DNA of 63,130 nucleotides from Veillonella ratti (lineage in GTDB: Bacteria > Bacillota > Negativicutes > Veillonellales > Veillonellaceae), in the NCBI RefSeq assembly GCF_003992115.1, contig NZ_RQUX01000013.1:1-63130 (forward strand), given 5' to 3'. The position numbers and the translations under genes were made by a program. Shown here in pieces: positions 18,489 through 29,151 of this stretch (the stretch's first letter is position 1; each line of letters opens with the position of its first letter). The notes beneath the pieces are model-generated. The model did no database searches, was not told the DNA's origin, and saw only the letters and a list, made by a program, of their open reading frames with translations.

Positions 18489-20864
18489 CTACTTCAAATA
18501 CACCAAAGTAGCCCCGGCCCCGCCTTCATCATAGCCGGCAATTTCATAGCGACTGATGTGCGGCAATGTCTTCAAATACTGATGAATACCGGCTCTTAAA
18601 GCACCCGTGCCTTTGCCGTGAACGATGCGAACCGGGGAGATACCCGCCATCAGCGCCTGGTCGATAAAGTGACTCACATTCTGATTTGCTTCATCCACAG
18701 TCTGACCGATAACATTAAGCTCAGTAGTAGCATGTTTCTGACGTTCCACGGCTGAACCGCCGGCGCGTTTACGCGGTTTTGGTTGTACCGCCGTTTCCTT
18801 GCGGCGTAAATTATTAGTCTCTTCGCGGCTGGCGACGGCCAAATCGGTGGCTTTTACATTAGCGGTTAAGCCGTTAACGCTCACTTGAATACGCTTGCCC
18901 TGCACGGCTGCTACCGTACCGACTGCATTTAAGGACACCACGAATACAGTCTGCCCTTCTTTCAACTCTTTTACATTCACCGGCGTACGACGTTCCTGTT
19001 CCAATTCAGGCACATTAACACCGGATATATCTTTACGCGCTTTCGTAATGGCATCTTGCCGTTTGCCCTTATCCGTTTCTGAAAACTGCGATTTTAATTC
19101 TTTAATAATCTGTTCCCCTTCGACACGAATGGATTGTTTAAGCTGCTGCGCTTCATTTTGAGCTTTTGCCAAAATCTGTTTACGGCGATCATTAACCTGT
19201 TTCTTTTCACGCTCAGCCTGAGTGCGCATGCGCCGTGCTTCATCAAGTTCCTTCTTGAGTGCCCGTTCCCGCTCCTGATTGCGACGCAATTGTTCGTTCA
19301 AATCACTGAGTACCGCTTCCATATCGCGATTAGCGGAACCTTCGTGAGCCTGTTTAGCATAGTCGATGACTTCACGGGGCACGCCGAGACGAGCGGCAAT
19401 ACTCAAGGCATGACTGCTGCCGGCCACACCGATATGAAGTCGATACGTGGGCCGCAATGTGCGTTCATCGAATTCCACATGTCCGTTTTCTATGCCATCC
19501 GTATGGTACGCATACCGTTTCAATTCATTATAGTGGGTGCTCACCATCATGAGCGGTCCCCGTTTACGGAAGTATTCGAGTAAAGCAACAGCCAGTGCAC
19601 TTCCTTCTTCCGGATCCGTACCGGACCCCAACTCATCAAGGAGCACCAGGTCTTTGGCGCCGGCTACTTTTAAAATCTTTACGACCTGGGTCATATGAGC
19701 GGAGAACGTACTGAGGCTAGCTTCAATACTCTGCTCATCACCGATGTCGGCATAAATATTATTAAAAATCGGTAAAATAGAGCCTGTTTCGGCCGGAATA
19801 AATAAGCCGGCCTGATTCATGAGGCTCAAAAGGCCTAACGTCTTCATAGCTACGGTTTTACCGCCTGTATTTGAGCCCGTAATGAGCAGAATCCGATAGG
19901 CCGTCCCCAACGTAATCGTCGTAGGCACTACCACATTGGCCGGAATCAACGGATGACGAGCATTTAAGAGTTTTACTTCCCGTGCCCCGCTAAGTTCGGC
20001 CGGAACCGCTTTCATCTTTATCGCCAGATTAGCTTTACCGTACACGAATTCCACATGGGACACGCGTTCACAGGCATCCATCAAGGTATTGCTGTCTTTG
20101 CGAACTGCCTGCGACAATTCCCGATAAATACGGCGCACTTCTTCCTCTTCCGCCAATTCCGCTTCCTGCAAATCATTGTTCAGATTTACAAGGCGCATCG
20201 GTTCAATATAGAGTGTCGCACCGGTAGCCGAACGGTCGTGAATCAAACCTTCGAAAGCATAGCGATATTCCTGTTTAACCGGAATTACGTAGCGATTATT
20301 ACGCTGCGTAACGATAGCCTCCTGGAAATACTTCTGGTTGTTCGGATCGTGCATAATCGCCTGCAAATCATTCTTGATGCGGTCTTTCGTACGCACAATG
20401 GTAGAGCGTAAATGCTGCAATTTAGGCGATGCAGAATCCATTAAATTACCTTTTTTGTCAAAAACACGCTCAAACTTGCGTTCTAAGCCGTCATGACGAT
20501 GCATATCCTGAATCCACAATGATAAGAGCGGATAATTCGCATATTTGCTGTGAAAAAATGCATACATACGCTTATACGCGCTCAATGTGGTATATAAATC
20601 CCATAATTCTTCATGAGTCAAAATAATTTCTTTGCGACTTTTGGCACAAGCTTCACGAATATCGCGGGTGCCGCCAATCGGTTGTTCGATTTCGGTATTT
20701 AGCGAATTGACCGCTTCTACCGTTTCATCGAGAGCCGTTTTAATGGCAATCGGATCCGTTAAAGGCTCCAACTCCATGGCCATTTCCTTGGCTACTTTAG
20801 AGCTGCATTCGGCGGCCAATCGTTCTCGAATCACATCAAAATCCAACAGTTTTTCACTGTTCAT
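18489..20864 (-). CDS. mutS2: MutS2 family ATPase/endonuclease
   Basis: MutS2 lacks mismatch-repair domains and acts in suppressing recombination or in rescue of collided ribosomes, depending on species. The 791-residue protein has a coiled-coil core, Walker A GSNTGGKT (330-337), Walker B near LVLLDELGSGTD, a long charged coiled coil, and a C-terminal Smr nuclease domain containing HGKGTGALR. The ATG at 20864 gives the family-like MNSEKLLDF. The AGGAGG is about 13 bases away, slightly far. The longer open frame upstream does not resemble the family. Confidence 0.94.
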   Translation of the reverse strand: MNSEKLLDFDVIRERLAAECSSKVAKEMAMELEPLTDPIAIKTALDETVEAVNSLNTEIEQPIGGTRDIREACAKSRKEIILTHEELWDLYTTLSAYKRMYAFFHSKYANYPLLSLWIQDMHRHDGLERKFERVFDKKGNLMDSASPKLQHLRSTIVRTKDRIKNDLQAIMHDPNNQKYFQEAIVTQRNNRYVIPVKQEYRYAFEGLIHDRSATGATLYIEPMRLVNLNNDLQEAELAEEEEVRRIYRELSQAVRKDSNTLMDACERVSHVEFVYGKANLAIKMKAVPAELSGAREVKLLNARHPLIPANVVVPTTITLGTAYRILLITGSNTGGKTVAMKTLGLLSLMNQAGLFIPAETGSILPIFNNIYADIGDEQSIEASLSTFSAHMTQVVKILKVAGAKDLVLLDELGSGTDPEEGSALAVALLEYFRKRGPLMMVSTHYNELKRYAYHTDGIENGHVEFDERTLRPTYRLHIGVAGSSHALSIAARLGVPREVIDYAKQAHEGSANRDMEAVLSDLNEQLRRNQERERALKKELDEARRMRTQAEREKKQVNDRRKQILAKAQNEAQQLKQSIRVEGEQIIKELKSQFSETDKGKRQDAITKARKDISGVNVPELEQERRTPVNVKELKEGQTVFVVSLNAVGTVAAVQGKRIQVSVNGLTANVKATDLAVASREETNNLRRKETAVQPKPRKRAGGSAVERQKHATTELNVIGQTVDEANQNVSHFIDQALMAGISPVRIVHGKGTGALRAGIHQYLKTLPHISRYEIAGYDEGGAGATLVYLK

Positions 20865-21009
20865 AGGTAATACAATCCCTCCTATGTAATCACATGGCCA
20901 AAGATTGACTACTTTGGCCCCATATATTGCCATAAAATCTTGCTGCGCCACCGTATACTGCAACGGCAGCTTTTTGCCTGGCAATATTTAAATCTATGTT
21001 TAAAAATCT

Positions 21010-23283
21010 CTAAAAAATGCCTTTAAAATAATGTCCCCGTGTAATCGGCAAAGACTCATTCTTAGGCGGTACCGGTAAGGTGTGTGCCAAAATACCGCGA
21101 TAAGCGCCAATCGTATCACGCAGACATTCTTTAGACTGCTGACGACCGTCAATGCGAAGAATCGCAATGCCTCTTTTTACCAAATCCGGAATGTACGCGC
21201 GCATATCGAGCATGCGACTGTTCATGATATGCATACGGCAATAGGGATCTGTACGAAGCGGAAATTCCTCGCCCATGCGGTCACGCAAGCGATAGGAGTC
21301 TTTCAAACAAGGGGCCGGACAATTGGCTTTACAACCGGTACCGGCAAAACTGCTGATAACACAGTATTCGGAAATCATGAGCTCCGTAAGCCCGTGAACA
21401 ACACATTCTATGGGCATAGAGCTATGACGAATGATGGTCGCAATTTGACGTAAAGTGGCTTCTTGGGAAAGTACAACGCTTGAAAGACCTAATTCGGCTA
21501 CTTCACGCACCGCTTCTTTATTGAACAGCTGCAAACTGCTATCGCCTTCCACTTCGCCTTTATATCCCATCGTTTGGAGCCATTCCAAAGCCCCTAAAAA
21601 GTGAATGCTGATGGCATCCGGCTTAGCCGCGATTATCGCTTCTAAGGTTGGGCGATAAGCCTCGATTTCACTTTCTCGAACGATGCGCGGCGTTGCCAAT
21701 ACACAACGAATCTGATGCTCACGACAAATAGTTACCACGCGATTATATACATCTAAATTGTACGGTTTGCGCTGCAAACGGTCACCGCCGAAAATAATCT
21801 TCTGCGCCCCCGCTTCAATGGCCGGTTTTAATTGCCATTCTTCATCAAGCTGCACCGAAACAATCGGCATGGACCCGGCCTTAACGCTATGAGTAGCTTT
21901 ACCGGCTCGCACCATCATACTCTTATAACTTGGTCTATCCTTAAATTCAGCTGCAATGGCACCTTCGATGCGTGTTAACACCTCAGCCATGGCCTTAGTG
22001 TGTTTTGCCAACAATATATCTTCCAAGCGGGCAACCGCATCACGGCGCATCTGGTTGAGCACACTGGATGGCCACATAAACGGTTCTTCCGGCATATATA
22101 AAGAAGCCAACCGGAACACCGTCGTACCTAAACGACCAATCTGTTCCGAAACTTTTTCATGACCGGTCGGTGTTTTATGCGCCCGTTGCACCACATAGTC
22201 ACCGCTAACCGTAACAGAGGTGCCGTCATCCATCAAAAGTGTCAAAGTCGGCTCAGAACCTTCCTGGCCATCCAAATAGGCATGCACATCATACTTACGG
22301 CCAAATTCCTGTAAATTCTGCCAAACTGTTTTCTTTGGGCCTTCATCGGATGGACCAATACGCTTCCCCCGATTGCCGGGAGCCACAGCGGTAATCATTT
22401 CACGACCGGAACGATTTTCCAAATAAGCTGTGGAGAACCCGCGGTTAAAGCCGGCCGTCAAATGTTCTTGGTCTTCAGCCAAGGTTTGCCCCGCTCTATC
22501 GATAATCTGACGATACGTGCCGATAACCTCTTTCACGTAGGACGCTTTTTTCATGCGTCCTTCTACCTTGAAAGAAGCCACACCGGCTTCCAAAAGTTCT
22601 GCCATGTGCTCACTGTAATTAAGGTCCTTCGGGCTCATGATATACGCTTCGTCTTCAGTATTTATAACCTTGCCCTCACCATCGATAAGTTCATAGGGCA
22701 AACGGCACGGTTGCGCACAGGCACCGCGGTTACCACTGCGACCGCCGATAAAGCTACTCATGAGGCACTGACCGGAATAGCATACGCAAAGAGCACCGTG
22801 AACAAAAACTTCAATTTCCGCCTTCGCTTCGCGGCAAATTGTCTTAATTTCTTCCAAGCTCATTTCACGAGCCAACACAACACGGGTAAAACCCATGCGT
22901 TCCAAGAAGCGTACCGTTCCCATGTTAGTGGCCGTCAGCTGCGTACTGGCGTGCAAATGAAGCTTCGGTGCTACTCGTTTTGCTAGTTCGGCTACCGCCA
23001 AATCCTGCACAATAATGGCATCCACGTTGATCCGTTCCAACTCGCGCAAATATTCTTTTAAGTCGTTTAATTCGGTATCACCGATTAATATATTCACCGT
23101 AACAAATACGGATACATCCAACAAATGGGCCAAGCGAACCGCTTCAGCCAACTCTTCTATCTCAAAATTGGCTGCATTCGCTCTCGCATTAAAAGCCTTG
23201 CCGCCTAAATAAATTGCATCAGCTCCGGCTTCTAAAGCTGCTAAAAAATTTTCCGACGTGCCTGCCGGTGCCAATAATTCCAT
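21010..23283 (-). CDS. U32 family peptidase / RNA hydroxylation-type protein
   Basis: A full-length 757-residue U32 protein. The N-terminal half carries the U32 signature around SGQC with clustered cysteines (CVCYSGQC, CAQPC), likely holding an iron-sulfur cluster. A DUF3656-type middle and a second U32-like C-terminal half with CVIS, CKANCPAPC follow. Related proteins hydroxylate 23S rRNA or tRNA (RlhA, TrhP) or act as collagenase-like peptidases, and sequence alone does not separate these. GGAGGG precedes the ATG. Confidence 0.85.
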   Translation of the reverse strand: MELLAPAGTSENFLAALEAGADAIYLGGKAFNARANAANFEIEELAEAVRLAHLLDVSVFVTVNILIGDTELNDLKEYLRELERINVDAIIVQDLAVAELAKRVAPKLHLHASTQLTATNMGTVRFLERMGFTRVVLAREMSLEEIKTICREAKAEIEVFVHGALCVCYSGQCLMSSFIGGRSGNRGACAQPCRLPYELIDGEGKVINTEDEAYIMSPKDLNYSEHMAELLEAGVASFKVEGRMKKASYVKEVIGTYRQIIDRAGQTLAEDQEHLTAGFNRGFSTAYLENRSGREMITAVAPGNRGKRIGPSDEGPKKTVWQNLQEFGRKYDVHAYLDGQEGSEPTLTLLMDDGTSVTVSGDYVVQRAHKTPTGHEKVSEQIGRLGTTVFRLASLYMPEEPFMWPSSVLNQMRRDAVARLEDILLAKHTKAMAEVLTRIEGAIAAEFKDRPSYKSMMVRAGKATHSVKAGSMPIVSVQLDEEWQLKPAIEAGAQKIIFGGDRLQRKPYNLDVYNRVVTICREHQIRCVLATPRIVRESEIEAYRPTLEAIIAAKPDAISIHFLGALEWLQTMGYKGEVEGDSSLQLFNKEAVREVAELGLSSVVLSQEATLRQIATIIRHSSMPIECVVHGLTELMISEYCVISSFAGTGCKANCPAPCLKDSYRLRDRMGEEFPLRTDPYCRMHIMNSRMLDMRAYIPDLVKRGIAILRIDGRQQSKECLRDTIGAYRGILAHTLPVPPKNESLPITRGHYFKGIF

Positions 23284-23356
23284 ACGCCCTCCTTAAGGAC
23301 ACAATTCGCCATATTTCTATATAGAATTATATCACATTCTTTAAAAAATATGGCAA

Positions 23357-23400
23357 AATAAGCCGTTATACTGTGCCATCGCACAATATAGCGGCTTATT
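23357..23400 (-). terminator. Terminator of pheST
   Basis: A long hairpin, AATAAGCCG-TTATA-TGTGC with GCACA-TATA-CGGCTTATT and a CATC-like loop, lies downstream of pheT. Its minus-strand side runs into TTTTGCC then a distant T run. Confidence 0.75.
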
Positions 23401-23430
23401 AATTATTTAATCAGTTAATGTATTTTACTA

Positions 23431-23546
23431 CTAATTGAGACAAATTGCAACTGTTAGCGCCATTTGACGCCCTAGTAGCCAATTGAGACCTGCATTGGCA
23501 CAATAGTCAAATAGGCCTCTCCTATTAGCGCAATTTGCAACCCAAT
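23431..23546. repeat. ~115-bp imperfect palindrome overlapping the pheT end
   Basis: Left-arm blocks AATTGAGAC-AAATTGC and GCCATTTGAC..AGCCAAT pair with right-arm blocks read from the minus strand as AATTGGGTTGCAAATTGC and GCCTATTTGAC..GTGCCAAT. The right arm includes the last seven codons and the stop of pheT. It resembles the dgt palindrome in being centred just after the gene and built from gene-end sequence. Confidence 0.65.
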
Positions 23547-25969
23547 TCAGCTAACGCAGCCAAAATGTCGTCAATTGCCGGCTGAATATCTTCATCCGTC
23601 AAAGTACCTTCATTGCTACGGAAGGATAAATTGTAAGCTAAGCTGCGATGACCTTCTTCGATGTGAGCCCCTTCATACACGTCAAATACGAACGCTCGTT
23701 CCAAATACTGGCCGCCTTTTTCATAAATGACCTGGCTGATAGCTTCGGAAGACACCGTCTTAGGTGCCACGATGGCAAGGTCGCGAGCGGTGCCCGGGAA
23801 CTTACTGATACCTTGGTAACGAAGCTGACCACGAGTCAATCCTAAGATAGCCGTCACGTCGATATCAAAGAGATACGCTTTACCCGGTAAATCATAAGCT
23901 TTCATTACTTGCGGATGCACTTCACCAAGCGTAGCAATAACAGTGCCATCTACAACATACTGAGCACTTACGCCCGGATGGAGATAGGTTTCTTTGGAGC
24001 GTTCAATCGTAGCTTCAATGCGAAGTTCTTTAAGAACCGCTTCAAGCACACCTTTCACATCGTAGAAGTCGGTATCACGCTGTGGCTGTGCCCATTGCAA
24101 ATCCGTCGTTTTGCCCATCATGAAACCACTTACATGGTATTTTTCCACAGGAAGTTCAGTAATAGGCAAGGCCTTCGGTTCGTAAACCGCACCGGCTTCA
24201 AATAACCATAAATCATGGTTTTTCTGTGCCAAATTGCGTGCCGCCGTATCAAGCATGCTTGGAATCAAGGTGGTACGCATTACCGGGAATTCTTCCGTAA
24301 TCGGGTTCAAGATAGGCACCGCCTGATAACGGCTGTCCGTTTCCGGAATGAGTAATTTCTTGAGGCTGTCCGTATGCATGAAGCTGAACGTAATAATTTC
24401 ACTGAGACCCTGCGTTACCAAAGTCTGACGGATTGCTTTCGTAAGCAATTTCTTATCGCTCATGGTACCGCTGTTAAGGTTGGCCCATGGAGTCGTGTTA
24501 GGAATGAAATCGTAACCGTAAATACGAGCTACTTCTTCCGCAATATCCGGCATAACCGTTACGTCACCTCGCCAGGATGGAACACCAACAGTAATTTCAT
24601 CACCCTTTTCAGTCCAAGTGAAGGACAAGGTGGTCAAAATTTCCTGCATGCGTTCGGCAGAAATGTCGGTACCCAAATAGCTGTTAACCGCGGCAACCGT
24701 GAAAGATACAGTACGAGCTTCAGCCGGAGCCGGATATACATCCACCACGCCTTTAGCTACGGTAATATCTTCCATTAATTCCTGCAACAACTGAGCCGCA
24801 CGGTCAAGGGCTACCGGTGAGTATTCCGCATTGACACCTCGTTCGAAACGACCGGATGCTTCACTGCGCATACCCAACGCACGAGCGGTACGACGAACGG
24901 AAGAACCTTTAAATACAGCAGCTTCCAAGATAATCGTAGTCGTTTCATTTGTTACTTCACTATCAAGACCGCCCATAACGCCGGCAACCCCTACAGGGCC
25001 GTTAGCATCGGCAATAACGAGCATATCCGTTGTCAATTCACGATCTGTGCCGTCCAAAGTCTTTAACACTTCACCAGCTTTAGCAGCGCGAGCCGTCAAC
25101 TGATGGCCGGCTACTTTATCGTAGTCGTATGCATGCATCGGTTGGCCGTATTCGAGCATAACATAGTTTGTTACGTCTACCACATTATTGATTGGGCGAA
25201 TACCACCGTTACGCAAACGGTTCTGGAGCCATAATGGGGACGGTCCCACTTTAACATTGCTGATAACGCGCGCCATGAAACGACTACATAATTCAGCATC
25301 ATCAATGCCGATTTTCACCATATCGTTCACGGCATTGCCGTTTTCATTCACTTTAACGGTCGGTTCCGTATTCTGAGTTTTTGTCAAAACCGCAAATTCA
25401 CGACTCAAACCGATCATGGAGAAGCAGTCCGCACGGTTCGGGGTCAATTCAAATTCATAGACAGTATCGTTGAGCATTACCGCATCACGAATATCCATGC
25501 CGATTGGCGTACCTTCCGGCAAAATGTAGATACCTTCCCCTTCGCCCGGCATAACCATATCTTTAGGAATGCCCAATTCCGCTACGGAACAGAACATACC
25601 ATCAGATACTTCACCGCGAAGTTTACCTTTTTTAATTTCCGTACCGTCAGCCAAACGGGATTTATGGTACGCCACCGGTACCACCTGACCAACAGCCACA
25701 TTCGTTGCTGCCGTTACGATTTGTTTCGTAATTTCTTCGCCCGTTTTGTCATCAAGACAAGCAACCTGGCAAACCTGCAATTTATCAGCATCCGGATGTT
25801 TTGTAATTTCTGTGATTTTACCGGTAAAAATCTTTTTCAAACCGGGATCCATCAAGATAACGTCTTCTACCGGAATCCCTGCCTGCGTTAATACATCGGC
25901 CAGTTCCTGAGCCGGTTTCGTTGTGTCTACAGGAACATAGTCCTTCATCCATGTTAAACTAGCTTTCAT
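23525..25969 (-). CDS. pheT: Phenylalanyl-tRNA synthetase beta subunit
   Basis: The 814-residue beta chain has an N-terminal tRNA-binding EMAP-like domain (about 40-150), the B3/4 editing domain, B5, a catalytic-like core, and a C-terminal anticodon-binding FDX-ACB domain. It pairs with PheS in a heterotetramer. AGGAGG lies just before the ATG, 11 bases after pheS. Both are controlled by the T-box upstream. Confidence 0.97.
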   Translation of the reverse strand: MKASLTWMKDYVPVDTTKPAQELADVLTQAGIPVEDVILMDPGLKKIFTGKITEITKHPDADKLQVCQVACLDDKTGEEITKQIVTAATNVAVGQVVPVAYHKSRLADGTEIKKGKLRGEVSDGMFCSVAELGIPKDMVMPGEGEGIYILPEGTPIGMDIRDAVMLNDTVYEFELTPNRADCFSMIGLSREFAVLTKTQNTEPTVKVNENGNAVNDMVKIGIDDAELCSRFMARVISNVKVGPSPLWLQNRLRNGGIRPINNVVDVTNYVMLEYGQPMHAYDYDKVAGHQLTARAAKAGEVLKTLDGTDRELTTDMLVIADANGPVGVAGVMGGLDSEVTNETTTIILEAAVFKGSSVRRTARALGMRSEASGRFERGVNAEYSPVALDRAAQLLQELMEDITVAKGVVDVYPAPAEARTVSFTVAAVNSYLGTDISAERMQEILTTLSFTWTEKGDEITVGVPSWRGDVTVMPDIAEEVARIYGYDFIPNTTPWANLNSGTMSDKKLLTKAIRQTLVTQGLSEIITFSFMHTDSLKKLLIPETDSRYQAVPILNPITEEFPVMRTTLIPSMLDTAARNLAQKNHDLWLFEAGAVYEPKALPITELPVEKYHVSGFMMGKTTDLQWAQPQRDTDFYDVKGVLEAVLKELRIEATIERSKETYLHPGVSAQYVVDGTVIATLGEVHPQVMKAYDLPGKAYLFDIDVTAILGLTRGQLRYQGISKFPGTARDLAIVAPKTVSSEAISQVIYEKGGQYLERAFVFDVYEGAHIEEGHRSLAYNLSFRSNEGTLTDEDIQPAIDDILAALAELGCKLR

Positions 25970-25980
25970 CGTCGTACCTC

Positions 25981-27003
25981 CTAGAACTGCTTCAAGAAAC
26001 GCATATCATTATCATAGAATAAACGTAAATCGCCAATGCCGTACAAGAGCATCGCAATACGTTCAACACCCATACCGAAGGCAAACCCCTGCACTTCGTT
26101 CGGGTCGTAGCCGTTCATGGTCAACACATTCGGATGAACCATGCCGCAGCCGAGGATTTCGAGCCAGCCCGTATGGGAACATACACGGCAACCTTCACCG
26201 CCGCACATACAGCAGGAGATATCAACTTCTGCACTCGGTTCCGTGAACGGGAAGAAGCTGGTACGGAAACGAACTTTTGTTTCTTCGCCGAACATGTGGC
26301 GCAAGAACAATTCCAAGGTACCTTTCAAATCGGCAAACGTAATGCCTTTATCCACTACGAGACCTTCCACCTGATGGAATACCGGGGAGTGAGTGGCATC
26401 ATAGTCCCAACGATATACTTTGCCCGGTGCAATCATGCGTACAGGGCTATTCGGTTCCTGACTCTGAAGCGTACGAGCCTGTACCGGCGAAGTGTGGGTA
26501 CGAAGCAATACAGAATCCGTAATATAGAAGGAATCTTGCATATCGCGAGCCGGATGGTCAGCCGGCAAATTTAAGCATTCAAAGTTGAAATAATCGCTTT
26601 CAATTTCAGGACCTTCCGCAACGGTGTAGCCCATTTTCATGAAAAACCGTTCAATTTCATCGTTAACGGCTGTCAGCGGATGTACATGACCTTGGCGCGT
26701 TGCACGGCCCGGCAAGGTAATGTCAATCTCTTCAGCGCCCAATTTAGCAGCCAACACTTCCGCTTCCAATTTTGCCTGCACATCATCAATCATAGCTTCC
26801 AATTCCTGACGCACCGTATTTACCAAGGCGCCCATGCGTGGCCGTTCTTCGGCCGATAATTTGCCGAGACCTTTTAATAATGCGGTTACTTCGCCCTTTT
26901 TACCTAAATATTTAACGCGGGCATCTTGTAAAGCTTGCAAATCGGTAGCTTTTTGAATAAGCTCGGCCGCTTGCGCTTTCAGGGATTTTAATAATTCTTC
27001 CAT
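25981..27003 (-). CDS. pheS: Phenylalanyl-tRNA synthetase alpha subunit
   Basis: The 340-residue catalytic alpha chain has an N-terminal coiled coil (about 1-90), class II synthetase motifs, the cysteine-rich segment [15 protein letters not shown], and motif 3 in [14 protein letters not shown]. It charges tRNA-Phe together with PheT. The ATG has AGGAGG 11 bases upstream, immediately after the T-box terminator. Confidence 0.97.
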   Translation of the reverse strand: MEELLKSLKAQAAELIQKATDLQALQDARVKYLGKKGEVTALLKGLGKLSAEERPRMGALVNTVRQELEAMIDDVQAKLEAEVLAAKLGAEEIDITLPGRATRQGHVHPLTAVNDEIERFFMKMGYTVAEGPEIESDYFNFECLNLPADHPARDMQDSFYITDSVLLRTHTSPVQARTLQSQEPNSPVRMIAPGKVYRWDYDATHSPVFHQVEGLVVDKGITFADLKGTLELFLRHMFGEETKVRFRTSFFPFTEPSAEVDISCCMCGGEGCRVCSHTGWLEILGCGMVHPNVLTMNGYDPNEVQGFAFGMGVERIAMLLYGIGDLRLFYDNDMRFLKQF

Positions 27004-27021
27004 CCGTCACAACCTCCTAAA

Positions 27022-27327
27022 ACAAAAAAAACCTCCGCCCCGGCAAGGGGCGAAGGTATAACATTCGCGGTACCACCCTAATTAGTACTCAATAACCTTA
27101 ACGCGGTCTCACGATGAATCTACTCGTTGTTCAATCCATGGCTCCAAAAGGAAAGGCTCTTTGCATCGCATTTATGAAGCTCCCACCAATGCTTCACTCT
27201 CTGAAAAACACCTATGCAACGCCGATTTTGTCATCGCCGTAATGTCTACTCGTCATGCCAATGCATCCGTCAAACCTAAAAAGCAACTTTGAAAAACGCC
27301 GGTACGACTGAGTTTTTTATTAATCTA
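27022..27327 (-). promoter_or_regulatory. T-box leader, phenylalanine specific
   Basis: On the minus strand the leader contains the AGAGAG bulge, a GGTGG segment followed by the codon TTC at 27178-27176 (likely Phe specifier), and the T-box core GGGTGGTACCGCG (about 27063-27077). A GC-rich hairpin with a T run (about 27022-27057) is the terminator, and the core can form the competing antiterminator. Uncharged tRNA-Phe would switch on pheST. The specifier assignment is from alignment by eye. Confidence 0.9.
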
Positions 27328-27333
27328 TGTGTA

Positions 27334-27362
27334 AGTATATCAACTCTTACGCATTCTGTCAA
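27334..27362 (-). promoter_or_regulatory. Promoter of the pheST T-box operon
   Basis: A perfect TTGACA (27357-27362), 17-base spacer and TATACT (27334-27339). Transcription would begin near 27327. Confidence 0.85.
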
Positions 27363-27384
27363 AAGTATTTACACGTAAAACGCT

Positions 27385-27840
27385 TTACACACGCCAAGGA
27401 AGTTCCGGCATGTCAAACTTGTCTATTACATAGAATGTACCGGTACTCATATACACAAGGTCGCCCACCGTATTGTATAAACGGCCTGTTGTGACCATAG
27501 TATGATTGCCGTTGTGTTCTACATTGCCTACGGCGCGCAGTTTTTCACCCGCTTTAACAGCTTTGATGAAATTTCCTTTCATTTCAAGCGTTACCACTCG
27601 TTTACCCAAGGTAAAACAAGATACACCCATAACCGTATCGGCGAGGCTCATGTAGACACCACCGTGCACATTGCCGATAAAATTACCGTGTCTCACTGCA
27701 TCCGTGTCAAACAGTATTTCCAAATGACCGGGATCGCCACCGGTTACACGAGTATACTTTGACCAATCAAAAGTATGTTCATGACACATTTTGTCAAAAA
27801 AATCAACTAACGTACGCATTCCTTGTTTTTTACTCACCAC
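27385..27840 (-). CDS. PaaI-family hotdog thioesterase
   Basis: A 151-residue hotdog-fold protein with the segment GNVHGGVYMSLADTVMG, the PaaI/YdiI active-site helix. Such enzymes hydrolyse acyl- or aryl-CoA thioesters. The substrate is not predictable here. The likely start is GTG at 27840 after GGAAGGGAG. It lies between macB and the T-box promoter, with no clear operon partner. Its stop sits in a small palindrome (27375-27388). Confidence 0.85.
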   Translation of the reverse strand: MVSKKQGMRTLVDFFDKMCHEHTFDWSKYTRVTGGDPGHLEILFDTDAVRHGNFIGNVHGGVYMSLADTVMGVSCFTLGKRVVTLEMKGNFIKAVKAGEKLRAVGNVEHNGNHTMVTTGRLYNTVGDLVYMSTGTFYVIDKFDMPELPWRV

Positions 27841-27936
27841 TACACTCCCTTCCGTGATTTATTCTACAGCGCAATGCATCAAATAAACAGTATGCAATCA
27901 GTACATTTTCTTTTTAGGGACAATGTACTGTACCTA

Positions 27937-29151
27937 TTACTCATAATGTAAAGCATCAATCGGATTCAACTTAGCCGCCTTACGGGCCGGATAAAGACCG
28001 AATACGAGGCCGATAGCCATGGAGAAACCAAACGATAAGAGAATCGGCCCCATGGAGATAACCGTCTTCATGCTCGTCAAAGCACCGATTAACTTAGAAG
28101 CCCCGATGCCCACCAGAATGCCGATGGCACCGCCCACAAGACTGATTACCACCGCTTCGATGAGGAACTGCATAACGATAACGCGATATGTAGCCCCCAA
28201 AGCCTTACGCACCCCAATTTCACGGGTACGTTCCGTAACGGATACGAGCATAATGTTCATGATGCCGATACCGCCGACAACCAGCGAAATGGCTGCTACC
28301 GCACCTAAGAACAAGGTCATCGTAGCCGTTGTTTCTTCTACGGTCGCCATAATGGTCGCCATATTACGAACGTTAAAATCATCGAGTTCCGGATTCTTAA
28401 TATTATGGCGTACACGCAAAATATTTTCTACGTCCGTCTGTAAGCGATCAAGATCCACGCCGTCTTTTGCTTTTATATAAATCATACGCAAATAATCGAC
28501 ACCCTGCAAACGTTCCATCCCCGTGGTATACGGAATGTAGATGACATCGTCCTGGTCATTGCCGAAACTGCCGGAACCTTTACTTTCAAGTACGCCGATT
28601 ACCTTGTAAGGATTATTTTTAATACGAATATCCTTGCCCACCGGGTCTTCCGTGCCGAATAAGTTCGTTGCTACCGTAGCCCCGATAACGGCCACACGTT
28701 CGCGCCGTTCCACCTGAGACGCCGTAATGAAACGACCGGACTTAACCGTCCAATTGTTAATATATTGGAAATCACTATTGACCCCGTTAACACTGGTCGT
28801 CCAGTTCTTATTCGTATAAATAACCACATACGAACTGCCCGCCGATACAGGCGACGCCATATCGATATCCTGCAAATGGGAAATGGTCGTATAATCTTCA
28901 AGCTTAAGCGTTTTCTGCGAATCCGCCGTAGGCCGAACGCCCGGCGTCCGCGGCGCGCCCGGATACACCATGAGCAAATTACTGCCCAAACTGGAGATGG
29001 AGTCCTGTATTTGACTGCGCACACCGTAACCGATAGATACGAGGGCAATAACCGCAGCTACACCGATAATAATCCCCAGCATGGTAAGGAGCGAACGCAT
29101 CTTATTGGCCACCAAGGACGCCCAGGCCATCAAAAAGCCTTCTTTATACAT
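27937..29151 (-). CDS. MacB-like ABC transporter permease
   Basis: A 404-residue FtsX/MacB-fold permease with one N-terminal helix (about 15-40), a large extracytoplasmic domain (about 45-270) and three C-terminal helices. In MacB systems this subunit and a periplasmic adaptor drive export of macrolides, peptides or lipids across the envelope. The ATPase is a separate polypeptide upstream, overlapping by 8 bases. The cargo is unknown. Confidence 0.9.
   Translation of the reverse strand: MYKEGFLMAWASLVANKMRSLLTMLGIIIGVAAVIALVSIGYGVRSQIQDSISSLGSNLLMVYPGAPRTPGVRPTADSQKTLKLEDYTTISHLQDIDMASPVSAGSSYVVIYTNKNWTTSVNGVNSDFQYINNWTVKSGRFITASQVERRERVAVIGATVATNLFGTEDPVGKDIRIKNNPYKVIGVLESKGSGSFGNDQDDVIYIPYTTGMERLQGVDYLRMIYIKAKDGVDLDRLQTDVENILRVRHNIKNPELDDFNVRNMATIMATVEETTATMTLFLGAVAAISLVVGGIGIMNIMLVSVTERTREIGVRKALGATYRVIVMQFLIEAVVISLVGGAIGILVGIGASKLIGALTSMKTVISMGPILLSFGFSMAIGLVFGLYPARKAAKLNPIDALHYE

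Noticed and set aside
22462-22986. 174-codon plus-strand open frame opposite the U32 gene
   Set aside because: Shadow of a conserved gene with no ribosome site or family features.
27202-27272. GATGCATTGGCATG in the T-box as another copy of the GCRTTGGCAC motif
   Set aside because: It lies within T-box stem I, whose sequence is explained by the leader structure.
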